DNA of 64,000 nucleotides from Narthecium ossifragum (Eukaryota; Streptophyta; Magnoliopsida; Dioscoreales; Nartheciaceae): positions 10,678,290 to 10,742,289 of the forward strand of contig OY986965.1 in NCBI GenBank assembly GCA_963920575.1. Reading direction: 5' to 3'. The position numbers were made by a program, and so were the translations under genes. Shown here piece by piece: positions 34,514 to 46,100 of the stretch (within the stretch, counting starts at the first letter, position 1; each line of letters starts with the position of its first letter). Below the pieces are notes generated by a model that ran no database searches, had not been told where the DNA came from, and saw only the letters and a list, made by a program, of their open reading frames with translations.

Positions 34514-35770
34514 GTGGCTAGTAGGGATCCTCAGCGTATGTTGAATCCTATTATGAAAGAAGTGGTGAAAAATGAAATGTTAAAATTGTTGGATGCAAGT
34601 ATTATCTATCCCATTGCCGATAGTAAGTGGGTTAGTCCAACTCAAGTTGCCCCAAAGAAATCTGAGATCACTGTCGTGCAAAATGAAATGGGAGATCCTG
34701 TTTCAACTAAACTTGTAACAGGGTGGTGCATGTGCATTGATTACAGGATGTTGAATGCTACCACCCGCAAGGATCACTTTCCACTCCCCTTCTTTGATCA
34801 AATTCTAGAAAGAGTAGCTGAACATCTATTTTATTGCTTTCTAGATGGTTTTTCTAGTTACTATCAAATTGAAATTGCATTAGAAGATAAAAAAGACACT
34901 ACTTTTACATATCCTTTTGGAACTTATGCTTTCTGTAGGATGCCCTTCGGTTTGTGTAATGCTCATGCTACTTTTCAACGTTGTATGATGAGCATGTTTG
35001 GTGATATGATAGAGGAGTGCATGGAAGGATATATGGATGATTTGACCGTTTTTGGTGATTCCTTTGCTGCTTGTTTGCTTAATTTAAAAAAAGTCTTGGT
35101 AAAGTGTGAAGAGAAGAACCTTGTACTTAATTGGGAGAAGTGTCATTTCATGATACCATCCGATATTGTTTTAGGCCACATAGTCTCTTCTAAAGGCATT
35201 GAGGTGGATCAGTCCAAAATTAATCTCATCTCTAAGCTTCCTGCACCTATGACTGTCAAGGATGTGAGATCTTTTCTTGGCCATGATAGGTTTTACATAA
35301 GGTTTATTCAGAATTTCTCTGCTATTTCTCGTCCTTTGTCTAACCTCCTTGTTAAGGATACTTCATTTGAGTGGACTGCAGCTTGTCAAAAAGCTTTTCA
35401 GACGTTAATCAATAAGCTTACATATGCACCCATTGTACAACCACGGGATTGGAATCTTCCTTTTGAAATAATGTGTGATGCAAGTGACTATGCTAGTAGA
35501 ACTTTGAATGATGATCAAATGAATTATTCTACAACTGAAAAAGAATTGCTAGCTATAGTGTTTGATTTAGATAAATTTCGTGCATATTTGATTGGTTCAC
35601 CTATTACTATCTTCATAGATCACGCTGCACTTAAGTATCTTCTTGCAAAGAAGGATGCTACAACATGATTAATTCAATGGATTCTCATTTTGCAGGGATT
35701 TGATATATCCATAAAAGACAAAAAAGGGGTGGAGAATGTGGTGGCCGACCATCTCTCAAGGCTCAATTTT
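34514..35770 (+). pseudogene. Athila reverse transcriptase and RNase H, broken
   Basis: The RT shows CIDYRMLNATTRKDHFPLPF, the FGLCNAHATFQRCM block and the catalytic YMDD (35030-35041), which is intact. RNase H retains CDASD, TEKELLAIV and the FIDHAALKYL aspartate. About 20 residues are missing between DASDYA and SRTLND, where related proteins have a segment ending in YYA. A TGA at about 35666 replaces an expected Arg codon, after which the frame continues (QWILILQGFDISIKDKKG). The enzyme that copied the element's RNA is inactive here. Confidence 0.88.
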
Positions 35771-37048
35771 AAGACTGCCAATGAAGAACTACCTATTCAA
35801 GATGACTTTTCAGATGAGCAACTATTTCTATTTCTCGCCTGCCGTGGTATGCTCATATTGTTAATTATTTGGCTACATGTGAGATTCCTCAAGATTGGAG
35901 CGCACAAGATAAGCGTAAGTTCTTGGTTGAGGTATGCAATTTCTATTGGGATGATCCTCATCTCTTCAAGTATTGCCCTGATCAGATTATGAGACGATGT
36001 GTTCCAAATGATGAAATTATGAGTATTCTAAGTTTTTTTCAATCCCAAGCTTGTGGTGGACATTTTTCCATGAAGAAAATTTCTACAAAAATTTTACAAT
36101 GTGGTTTTTATTGGCCAACCTTATTTCATGATACTAACAACTTTTGCCGATCTTGTGAGCGATGCCTTACGCTATGATCCTTGTCTCCGCGTAATATGAT
36201 GCCCTTGCAACCCATTCTAGTCATTGAAATTTTTGATTATTGGGGCATAGATTTTATGGGACCATTTCCTCCTTCTTTTGGATATTTATAGATTATTATC
36301 GTTGTTGACTATGTGTCAAAATGGATAGAGGCAGTGGCATGTAGGAACAATGATCAGACTACTGTTGTTAAGTTTTTGAAAGAGCATGTATTATCACGTT
36401 TTGGTACCCATCGAGTAATCATAAGTGATCAAGGCTCATATTTTTGTAACCATTCTTTTGAGTCCTTGATGCGCATGTATGGTGTACTACACAAAGTCAC
36501 TACTGCCTACCATCCCCAAACAAATAGCCAAGCGGAGTTAGCAAATCGGGAGATTCAGCAAATATTAGAGAAAACGGTCAATCCGAATAGAAAGGATTGG
36601 TCCTTGCGGCTCCCTGATGCACTATGGGCATACCGTACAACGTACAAGTCTGCCCTTGGACTATAATTTAGATGCAGCTGGGCAGGTGAGAAAATTGCAA
36701 CTGTCCGAGTTGGAGGAGTTAAGAAATGATGCTTATGGGAGCTCTCAAATCTCCAAAGCCAAGATGAAGGCCTTTCAGGATATGAAAATTATAAGGAAGG
36801 TATTTGAACAGGGTCAACAAGTGTACCTTTATGACTCACGCCTACATTTGCTCCCAAGTAAACTTCGCTCAAGGTGGACCGTCCCCCTGGTAGTTAAAAG
36901 AGTTTTTGAAAATGGGGCCATGGAAGTTGAAGATTCTAAGGATGGTCGAATTTTCAAAGTTAATGGTCAAAGGTTGAAGCCTTTCATTGATCATTTGGTT
37001 CCGATAGAGGAGTCTTGTCTTCTTGCCGATCCCGTTTATAGCACTTGA
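35771..37048 (+). pseudogene. Athila integrase, broken
   Basis: The N-terminal zinc-binding region ends in SCERC after GGHFSMKKISTKI. The catalytic core has [10 protein letters not shown] (first Asp), ISDQGSYFC (second Asp) and QAELANREI (Glu). Stops lie near 36175 and 36290. About 100 nt are missing near 36660, where the frame jumps from TYKSALGL to NLDAAGQVRKLQLSELEE. The C-terminal part (SRWTVPLVVKRVFENGAMEV...) ends at 37048 without a chromodomain. Confidence 0.88.
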
Positions 37049-38289
37049 CCCCTTCATTGCGTTCCTTTAGGCTATTTTATTTTGAGTTATTCTACTTTCT
37101 TTGATTTCTGTTTGTTTTGCTTTTCCGTTGTTTTCCCTTTCTTTTGCAGTATTACACACTTTTGCTTCTTGCTAGGATATCTGCTCAGTAAAAGCTGGTT
37201 TTGAGCCACCCTGGGGAGCCTTGGGTAGAAAATTTAACTATTTTTTCAGGTTGCCTTGCTCCTATTTAGATTTATAATTCTTATCTATTCTATTTAAAAT
37301 TTCAACCTACACCCCGTTTTATTCTCTTGTCATACTTAGCACACATTGAGGACAATGAGAATTTTAGGTTGGAGGGTGTAGGCATAAATGATCTCATGCA
37401 TGCTACCTTATTGAGTTTAATAGTGTTGAATTGAGCATGTTAGTAGAAAATATACTTGACCTGAAATTTTTATGCTTATTATACATGTTGCATTCACATG
37501 GATTGGCCTATACATTGATTGCATGTGTGATAACATGAAGGTAGAATATCATGTGATCCACACACGAACACTTTATGTCCAATGACAATTATACTCACCA
37601 GAGGAATGAGCATGCTATTGTTAACTTGGACCAAGATTTCAACTTTAGCTAGTGTTGAGTATTGCATGCAGAAAAAAAAGATTATGGAGCTTGATTCGTA
37701 GCCGCTAGATCTGATTCTTGAGCCCGAGGAGTGTTTTACATTTAGTGCCCTAAAACCGTCTGGTTTGAGAGTCATTGGCTTGAGGTCATTACATGGATCC
37801 AGTTGTAGCTTAAGGGATCAAGCTGTGCCTAAGCGACTATTAAAGTGATCTACTGAGTAACCGGGTGTTCTTGCCTCAGGAAGCGAGGAGCTCGCGTAAA
37901 AAGGTAGAATTACTGATAGCTAAAAAAGAAGAAGAGAAAAGCATGTTGTAGTTAAAGTGCGAGGGTTGAATGATTGATCATGAAGATAGTGATGTGTTTG
38001 GACTAATGGTGGGTAGAAGTTGCTTCTGTATGTAACATTTATTTGTCACGTCACATGTGTTTGTCTGGATGGTGATTTGCATGCTTGAAATGTAGAAGTT
38101 AATTTCATGTGTTCGTAGTATGTGTATGAGTATAAAAAGTTTTCGTACTATGTACTGTATATAGCACTATTAAATTGATAAGGTACAATTTTTATCATGC
38201 ATGTCTACAGCCTTGAACCGTTAGTGTGCTTAGTTATATTTTATGTGTTTTAAATTACTAGAGACTAGCAATAAGCTGGTTGGGGGGTG
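37049..38289 (+). other. Athila 3' non-coding region with purine tract
   Basis: No env-like gene recognised. The stretch with GAGGACAATGAGAATTTTAGG (about 37347) is typical of the Athila 3' region. The polypurine tract TGGTTGGGGGGTG ends directly at the 3' LTR (38290). Confidence 0.7.
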
Positions 38290-38976
38290 TGATGAGTGCA
38301 TGAAAGTGCACTCTGAACAGTCTTATAACCATATCAATTGCTGGATTATTATCCTTAATCAACATCTTTATTACTAGTTTTATATTTATATATTGCTTCA
38401 CATAGTTGTTTGAATAATGCAGGAAATTAGAGTTATAAGAAGTCGAAAAGATTACATGGGTCAACTTAGAAGATTAAACTGTACCTTCTCATGAAGAACC
38501 AAATGATGTTACGGCATATATAATTGGAAAGCTCTTGAAGTCTAGTTTCTGGAGAATTTTACGGTTCATGATTCCGAGTTTATTAGAGGAAATTACTACA
38601 TTTTTAGTACCAATGGCGCAGTCCGAATGACAAAAGAGAAAATACGCAGGACAAATGATCGATCTTCATCCCCTATAATGATCGATCATTTTATGCACCC
38701 AGAGATGACAGAGAGCCATGTTTTAAATGATCGATCATCTCCTTTAAAATGATCGATCATCTTTGGGGCGTGACAATTCTACGGGATAAAATGATCGATC
38801 ATCAGCTATAAAATGATCGATCATTTTATAGAAGTTAAGCAAAATCAAGGGTGCAGGTTTAATCCGAGTTGAATGCCTTTGGAGCCTATAAATAGGAAAC
38901 TTAGGGTTATTCAAAATGAGTTTTTTGGGGGACTTTTGGAAGACTTCTTGGAGGCCTTTTGGAGATTTCTTCATCA
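38290..38976 (+). repeat. 3' LTR of the Athila element, lacking its last ~720 bp
   Basis: 687 bp matching the first ~700 bp of the 5' LTR. It includes six intact GATCGATC palindromes (about 38657-38826) and TATAAATA at 38887-38894. It stops at TTCATCA, directly beside the host duplication CTCAC. The missing part equals 30869-31589 of the 5' LTR. Confidence 0.9.
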
Positions 38977-39394
38977 CTCACTCCTACTCGGGCTGCGTTT
39001 TACAGGTGCAGGCGTCAACTTTTCTTATGTAGCACCAGCTGGACAGGCTTTTGGTGGTGCGCCTACCTTTGGAGGTGTCTAAGGAGTTAGGGTCTAGTTT
39101 GCTTTTGATAGTTTGTATAGATGTATAATTTCCCTTTTCGAGAATTTGATATCTATGTATACATGTTTATTTGAGACTCATTTTGTATCAGTAAATTTTT
39201 TATTATATTCATATGTATAAATTGAATTTGTAATCGTTTTGTAATTTGTTAGAATTACAATGTTGACCTCAGCTTAATTTGTTCAAATTATTCATGATAT
39301 TTGTTATATAAATGCGCCAGAGATGAACTGAACAGGTTTAGGTCCCTCACGTTCCGATCCGAATGGATTTTCTGGGTCGGAGCATGATAGTTTA

Positions 39395-40579
39395 AGTCCC
39401 TGATCTTTTTAAGTTTCAATTGAGTCCCTACAGTCTCCTTTTCATCACAATGTGGGACATTTTCCCGACGTCATCTCTATTCTTAACGGCTAGAGAATGG
39501 CTAGTCCACATGCACGGCTCAGGTGACCAAGCTTTCGCGCCCTTTTAACTAACAGAGAGGGATTAGTGCTTAGGGTTTCTCTTGGAGGGGCTTGCGAGGG
39601 GATGGTTTCTCTTTAAAGCAAAAGAGACTGAAGACCTAGCTAAAATTGAATTGTGGAGCATGGACATGAAGAAGCTGGAAGTGAAGATGAATAAGATGAA
39701 AATCATAGAAAACGTTTTGTGGCTAGTAATTGCCGTGTTATTTATTCTACTTATTTATGTAATAGTGATCATGTGTCCAATTGAAGAATGATTTCAACCT
39801 CTGCGTAAGAATGATCTTTGTTGCTTGAATGGAACCTACATTATGTAATTTTTTATCAGTAAGAATGTAATACATAGTCAGGTTTCATGTCAATTATAGT
39901 GAACTGGATCTAATGTTGGGTTTCACGTCAGTTCCAGTGAACTGGAACCATGTCAATACAATACATACATGTTACATAGCTGAAAAAAAAGATTCAGAAA
40001 ATGTTCAAACTGAACTGCTGAATAACTGATTGCTATTCAATTGCAAAATGACAACATGTTTCCATCCAAAAAAAGTTACAATGCATGCACAAAAAGTGAC
40101 TCCAAGCAATTTAGACTATGTTCACATTAATACAGCTTCAAAACGGGATGTGATCCATCAATGCTGGATGCAGGCAATTACAACTTCAAAAAGGTCTAAT
40201 GAGTTTACATTCAAACAACCACAACCAGCTTCAAAAAATATATCGAGGTAAACTATTTACAACATAGCTTATGGCATCAATCTGACACTACCAGCAGGTT
40301 GTGCCTTAGTAAAAACTGATGTCCCTCGTCCACCTTCAGTCCTTGGTGCTCTGTATTGTGCCCTAAATGGATTTCCCTCCTAATCCACAATTAGACATCC
40401 TGCTTGACCACCTTGTCTTGGCTGCCTAACAGCTTGAGTTGTCTGACTTAGTGTAGCTTGAGTTGTTTGACTTGATCCAGCCATTTACACACTGATCTGA
40501 CTTGATTGATATTACAAGATATACAAAATGATTATAAGTCAGCCTATGAAAATATGCCAACTTATTAAATGATTATAAG
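39395..40579. other. MULE-associated flank, no gene
   Basis: AT-rich sequence between the solo LTR and the transposase remnant. It starts with a terminus-like GTCCCTGATCTTTTTAAG and holds a small open frame at 39582-39791 (69 codons, hydrophobic C-terminus) with no recognised family. It probably includes the 3' part of the dead MULE. Confidence 0.35.
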
Positions 40580-42900
40580 TCATCCGCATTTCTTCTTAGA
40601 TGTCAAATACATGATATTGCATGTACACATGGTATCCCTGTCAGGTCCCATTTCCTACAACTACATGTGTCACCATCAAAGTCAATTGTAAATTGCTCAT
40701 CCATAAAACTGACTTCAAATTTTGCATCACCAACATATCTAGTAATCCACTCTCTAGTTGCCATCTTCTCATTCTCCAGTTTCTGCTGGATCTTAGGACA
40801 AATATCCTTTTCATATGCTAACATCTTTTCTCTCTTGATTCTCAGTCTAATTATCAGTTTAGTCCTGATCTCCTCAAGCATTGAGATAATAGGTTTGTAT
40901 CTAGTATCTAATATGAAGGAGTTAAAGCTTTCAGAAATATTGTTGACCAACAAATCACTCTTTGGAAAATAGCTAAAAGCATGCCTACACCACCATTGTG
41001 TTGGCATCTTGTTAAACTAATTGAAGGCTTCAATGTCAAGTGCCTTAATCTGATTCATTGTTGCCTCAAAATAAGGATGGGTTGTAGCTTTTGTTGTAGC
41101 CCACATCAACTCTTTCAATTGCAACCCATTGTGCACTTTTTTGAAATTAGCATATAAATGCCTCACACAAAATCTGTGCTCTGCATCAGGCAAAAGCTCA
41201 GTAAGTGCAGGAACCAATCCCTACACATAGTAAATGCCATGTGAAACGGTGTGATACATGTGCATTAATAGTAATTACACTAACAATGTGAAACATGTGC
41301 ATTAACTATAATTACACTACCAATGTGAAACATGTGCATTAACAGTAGGTACACAATTAATAATAAATGAAAGGCCTCATACCTTCTGTTGATCTGTAAT
41401 AAGGTCCAGTGATGATGTTGGACAGGGCCAATGTCACTGATTAGCAGCTCAAGAAACCAGAACCATGTGTCCTTATTCTCCACTTCAACAACTGCATAAC
41501 AGATGGGATGCATCTGGTCATTACCATCCTTTCCGATGACTGCCAATAATTGACCTCCACATGGACCCTTGAGGTGGCAGCCATCCAAACCTATGATAGG
41601 CCTACAACCAGCTTTAAAACCTTCTTTGCATGCTTGTAGACAAATGTAGACCCTCTGAAAAACTACATAACTGTCATTTCCTTTTCTATCCACCATTAGC
41701 TTGTATGTACTGCCAAGATTGCTCCTCATAAGTTCCTGGCAATAGTCCCTAACCCTGCTATATTTTTTAGCAAAATCCCCCTCATAATGTTGTCTAGCCT
41801 TGTTCCTAGCTCTCCAAGCAACCATCTTAGTGATTTCACACAAACAACCTCTCTTCACCAACTGCTGGAACCTAGACAATTTGATTTTTGGGTCCATCTT
41901 GAAGTCATCCTTGTATTTCTTGGCTAGCCAAGTGGTAGACACAAGCTTGTTCTTGCATCCTCTGCTACAAGTATGGATATTATCAAGAGTTTTTAGCTGG
42001 AAAGTATTCTCCCCCTGAATTGGGGAGGCACGTGCCCTCCAAGGGCATCCTTCTTGGCACTCTGCTGTAACCCTACGTTTGTCATTTTTTGTGAACCTTA
42101 TCCCATACCCACCTTTCACTCTATACTCTTTAATGTAATCCTTGAACACTGCTGCACTTGGGAATTTCATTCCCAATTTTGGTTGGATGTCCCCAGCCAT
42201 GTCAACAGCCTCTCTAAAGATTGGATAATTGTCCTTCTCCTTTCCCTCATCTGTTGAACCATCAAGACTAATGAGTTCATCACTAGGCAAGTAATCAGAT
42301 TCATTACATGCTTCATACCCAAATCTGGTTGCACCCTCTATAATCTGCTCTTCACCCTCTTGATGTACCTCTTGCTGTGCAACCCCAGCCTTCCCCCTGT
42401 CTCCACCAAAATAATTTAGAGCAATGTTGATGTTTATGTAATGTTCCTTGTCCTCATCATCTTCCTCGGCATTACTACTCTCCACATCTGGATCATAAGC
42501 CACATCTTCAAAATCACTATCAATTTCCACCTGACAATGACCATTCACATTTGTCTCTACTAGTAAGTCTTCATGTTCCACTGCATTAACTTTAGGCCTT
42601 GGCACACCATCCAGATGAACATTTGGATTAACATTCTCATGTTCAACATATGGTGTGACTATACCAAATCTCACTGGCAACCATAGCCAAATCCAGCACA
42701 TCCTGGTCACTATTCAAGGCTTTCAGTCCTATATCAGGATTCTTGCACCATAACTTAATAAAATTCTCACACTTCAACTGTTCTAACATGTCATCTAAAT
42801 CTAGCATTCCTAAACGGTCAGCATCATGGCGTACAAACACAGTACATCCCCCCCTATATATATGCATTCTTGATCCTTGCACAACTGACCCCCATGCATA
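40580..42900 (-). pseudogene. MuDR/MULE transposase, dead
   Basis: Reads on the minus strand. The N-terminal region (VFVRHDADRLGMLDL..., 42643-42882) is joined by frameshift near 42670 to the main frame (down to 41383). The main frame has a MuDR DNA-binding region (GMKFPSAAVFKDYIKEYRVK...C..GCPWRA...HTC) and the DDE core start GLDGCHLKGPCGGQLL, CYAVVEVENKDTWFWFLELL. One base is missing just before the second catalytic Asp (ITDQQK). A GT-AG intron (41221-41382) follows, then GLVPALTELLPDAEHRFCVRHLYANF. A TAG at 41017-41019 interrupts the frame, and the SWIM finger C.C..W...GIPCVHAI ends at 40603. The enzyme would have mobilised Mutator-like elements; this copy cannot. Confidence 0.88.
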
Positions 42901-43128
42901 ACTTCAATGCTAAAAGATACATCATCAGCCATCCTATAAGTCATTGCATCATACATATACAACAATTAATATGCCCAAATTAGCAATTATTTCACCATAA
43001 TAAAATATGACACGTATGTTAAGACCACAAGCAACATCTATCGGACCATAAGCAACTGTAACTGAAAAAACACAACATCTATGGGACCACAACCAACTAG
43101 AACAAAAGCAAATATGTATGGGACCACG
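42901..43128. other. Spacer upstream of the MULE gene
   Basis: No gene seen. It contains repeated GGACCACAA-type words. It should be the promoter side of the transposase gene. Confidence 0.35.
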
Positions 43129-46100
43129 ATGCATGTGAGTACCCGTTCCTCTAACCTGGCTCGACCGCGTAGGTCAGGGGTCGTGCCTTGTTGGCATGTT
43201 TTCACGTGAAGCACAATCTAGTTGATCGCATTGTTGATTTTGGACCCCCAAGGGAAATTTGGTAAATTACACCTTGACGGTCGGTTTCACACGCGAATAG
43301 TGCACACACAACCCTATGAATGATATATGTGCTTGTTAGAACCTTAGGCGAGCTTCGGATCGGAAGATCCGAGCTCCAGTGCGACAACTGGTTTTTAGGA
43401 CAACTAGACCAGGGACGATTGATCGGTTCAGGGGATGATCGATCGGATTCTATGTTGGCACAACCCGTCTGGATCATTGAAGTGACATTGACTGATCAAT
43501 CGGTCCAAGCGATCGATCGGTCTCTGGCTCTTTAAGAACCCGCGAAGGCTTTGTTTTCTCTTCTTTTTCTCTTCTCTTCACCAATCCTTAGATTTGTTGA
43601 GGGAGCTTGATCCAGAGGCTTGAGGAGGTTTCCAGTAAAGAGAGGAACACATCTAGACCTTCCCCACACAGATTAATCACAGATTAATCATGGATTAGCG
43701 TAGTTTGGTAGGATTCTTCACCTTTAGTTAGTTTAAGTGTTTTTCATTGTTTGAATGCCTAATTGCTTGATTAAACTATGCTAGATGATGCTCCTAGGCT
43801 CGATTAATATCTGATTCAAGCTTGGTTGGATTATGGTTGGATTTAATCCAGATTTAAGCGAACTTTCATTGATTTATTTTCGGATTTTCTGGTTTAATTA
43901 AAACAGCTATGTTTGAGCTTGTTCACAGAGCTTTAAGTGCATGATCTCAGTTTATTTTCAACATAAAAGTTGTAGATCTCTGAGTTAGATTTCAATTCCA
44001 ACTTGTTTCATATTTTTTGGGGTTATGTATGATTTTTGTTTAATTAAATGGTCGGGCTGTGCAGAACAGAGCAGTGAGATTAATTAGTGAAATTAAGTGG
44101 AATTTTGTAATACAATTGATTTTATTTTTGGATATGATGATCTTAGTGACCTTTAGGTTTGATCTGCCAATTTTGGTTTTAATCCAAGGTATTTTCAAAT
44201 GGATTTTGAGTTGTTTTTTTAATCTGAAATTAAACCAAACTTGTAGGTTTTTATCAATTTGTTTTCATCCGATTGATCCGAACTTTTCATATGTGGTTCT
44301 AGGTATGTCATTGAGTAGGCATATCAAGTTTCACATCAATCGGACGGTTAGATTAAAAGTTAAGATTTTTTTGAAGTTAGTAGTTCGTTTGCTTTAATTC
44401 GATAAATCGAGCTTTCAATATTGTACCATATATATGTTATTATATATGTGTAGGCCCTGCGTGTGGCTTGTGGGTGAACCAAGGGGGTCACGCCCCCTTG
44501 ACTCCCTTGGGATGTGTAGAATAAAATATTCAAGTGCTACATTGTTTGGTTAGCTGGGGTTGTATCCCCTTTATAGAGTTTTGGTTGACGGCCTGTGTAA
44601 TACTGAAATCTACTTGATTGTTAATCTAGTTTCTTTGCTTAGTCTCATGGAGACTTGTAGGCCTATGCGTCTAGTTATCCGCTTTATCTGGACCCTTGCT
44701 ATGTTCACCCCTTGGCGAGCTATATGTTGCGCCTAGCCCTGTATATTATTTTAACATATTGTTGCATGTATGGAATCCTATATTACATGCGTCTGAGCAT
44801 ACATGTAATTGATTGCATTAGATGCATTCTAGTCTAGGTGCGGGCGATGGGTTGATCGCCGATTTGAGTGCTCGGGCAGCTCGGATCTAGCCGTAGGACC
44901 GAGGCTGGGTAGCAAAGTTCAGGACTGAATTGTATGATAATCTAAGTTATCGAGGTTATTGTCTAGCTGATTGCAACTACTCTAATTGAGGTGTAGATGT
45001 CGTCTTAGGTTCCAGTCTCAGTTTCCGTAGGGGAAGTTACGTATCTCCCTGTGTGAGGACCTGCCCCTCTACTCTTGGGTCGACCGCCTGGGTCGGGCCC
45101 GTGGCTCGTTGTAGACCGCATGGGCAATTTGGTAAATTGCTGCTTGTCGGTTTGTTTCACACCCGCGTGTGCACACACTGCCCTTGTTTGTGTTAGTGTT
45201 TGATTAGAATGGTTAGGTGGACCCGGGATCGGAAGATCCGAACTTGGGCTTGTGTTTTAGCCCAAGTTTGAGTTTCTGGGCAAAGGAGATCGATCTTCCT
45301 TGCTAAGGGGATCGATCTCCCTTGCTAAGGAGATCGATCTCCCTTGAAAAGAAGATCGATCTTCCTGTGCCAGAAAGTCTTGGCGGTGGATTTTGAGAGG
45401 ACGGCCGCCGTTAGCCGTCGCTCTCCACTGTAAGAGGGAGAGGAGACTTTCTCCTCTCTCCTCTCCCTTATCCTCTTCCTCTTCCCCCTCCCTGGCCTTT
45501 CCCTTCTCCTTCTTCCTCTTCTCCTTCTTCTTTCCCGCGGCTCTGCTTCCCCTGTTTCCGGCGGCCCCTTCTTCCCCTCCGTTCTCCCTCCTCCGGCCAT
45601 CGTTTTGGGTGTTTGAAGGCTCGTTGGATTCGTGGCAGTGAGAGGAAGATCCATGGCTTGGTTTGAATCCAGTTTGGTGGTCGTACCTCGGGGAATCAAT
45701 CGAGGATTGCGTTTCCGATAGGTTTCTACCTACGTGGTTTAATAGGGGGTTTTTAGCATGTTTGAACTCAGATTTTCCGGTTTCTCTGTTCTTGAAGAAC
45801 ATCCGATTTACAGGGCGTTTTTCGGTCTGTACATGCATGATCTTGGGTTATGATGAACATGAGAGTTGTATATCTTTGAATCTACTCTCAGACCCAACCG
45901 GTTTCATAATTTTTCGATTTGTGGATGATTTATTATGATTTTCCTACGGATGGGCTGCGATGCACCAATTAAAGGTAATTAGTGAGATTAATGGTTTTTA
46001 TTAGTGTTTTCTCGGTAATCGAGCCGTCGGATGTTTCCTGATTTTGGATATGTTGATCCCAGCATGTGTATCTACGTGGGTCTAAGTTGGATCTCGAATC

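Larger units (their letters stand above)
30163..38981 (+). mobile_element. Decayed Athila-type Ty3/gypsy retrotransposon with CTCAC duplication
   Basis: 8.8-kb element at 30168-38976, flanked by perfect CTCAC copies (30163-30167 and 38977-38981). Parts in order: 5' LTR, tRNA-Asp-type primer-binding site, gag, protease, RT, RNase H, integrase, a long 3' non-coding part, a purine tract and a shortened 3' LTR. The primer site and the RT sequence YMDDLTVFGDSF point to the Athila lineage. No chromodomain and no env-like ORF were recognised. Multiple stops, frameshifts and internal deletions show that it cannot encode functional proteins. Confidence 0.92.
28096..39394 (+). mobile_element. Long solo LTR (copy 1, about 2.5 kb) split by Athila element
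   Basis: The LTR is 28101-30167 plus 38982-39389 (about 2475 bp without the insert). It starts TATGAGGCCCCGTATC and ends GGGTCGGAGCATGATA; the usual TG and CA ends have each changed by one transition. The 5-bp duplication GTTTA (28096-28100 and 39390-39394) is perfect. A TATAAATA box lies at 28345-28352, followed by a CT-rich leader. Inverted motifs of the type ACGGTCGA-N8-TCGACCGT lie at about 28884-29100. It carries the conserved short 3' ORF at 39006-39082. No internal retrotransposon region of this family is seen in the window. Confidence 0.9.

Noticed and set aside
38657..38826. CRISPR-like array of palindromic repeats
   Set aside because: The repeats are only 8-18 bp, spacing is irregular, the host is a plant nucleus and the array lies inside an LTR.
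30168..38976. Active Ty3/gypsy element
   Set aside because: Stops in gag, protease, RNase H and integrase, two internal deletions and a shortened 3' LTR rule out function.
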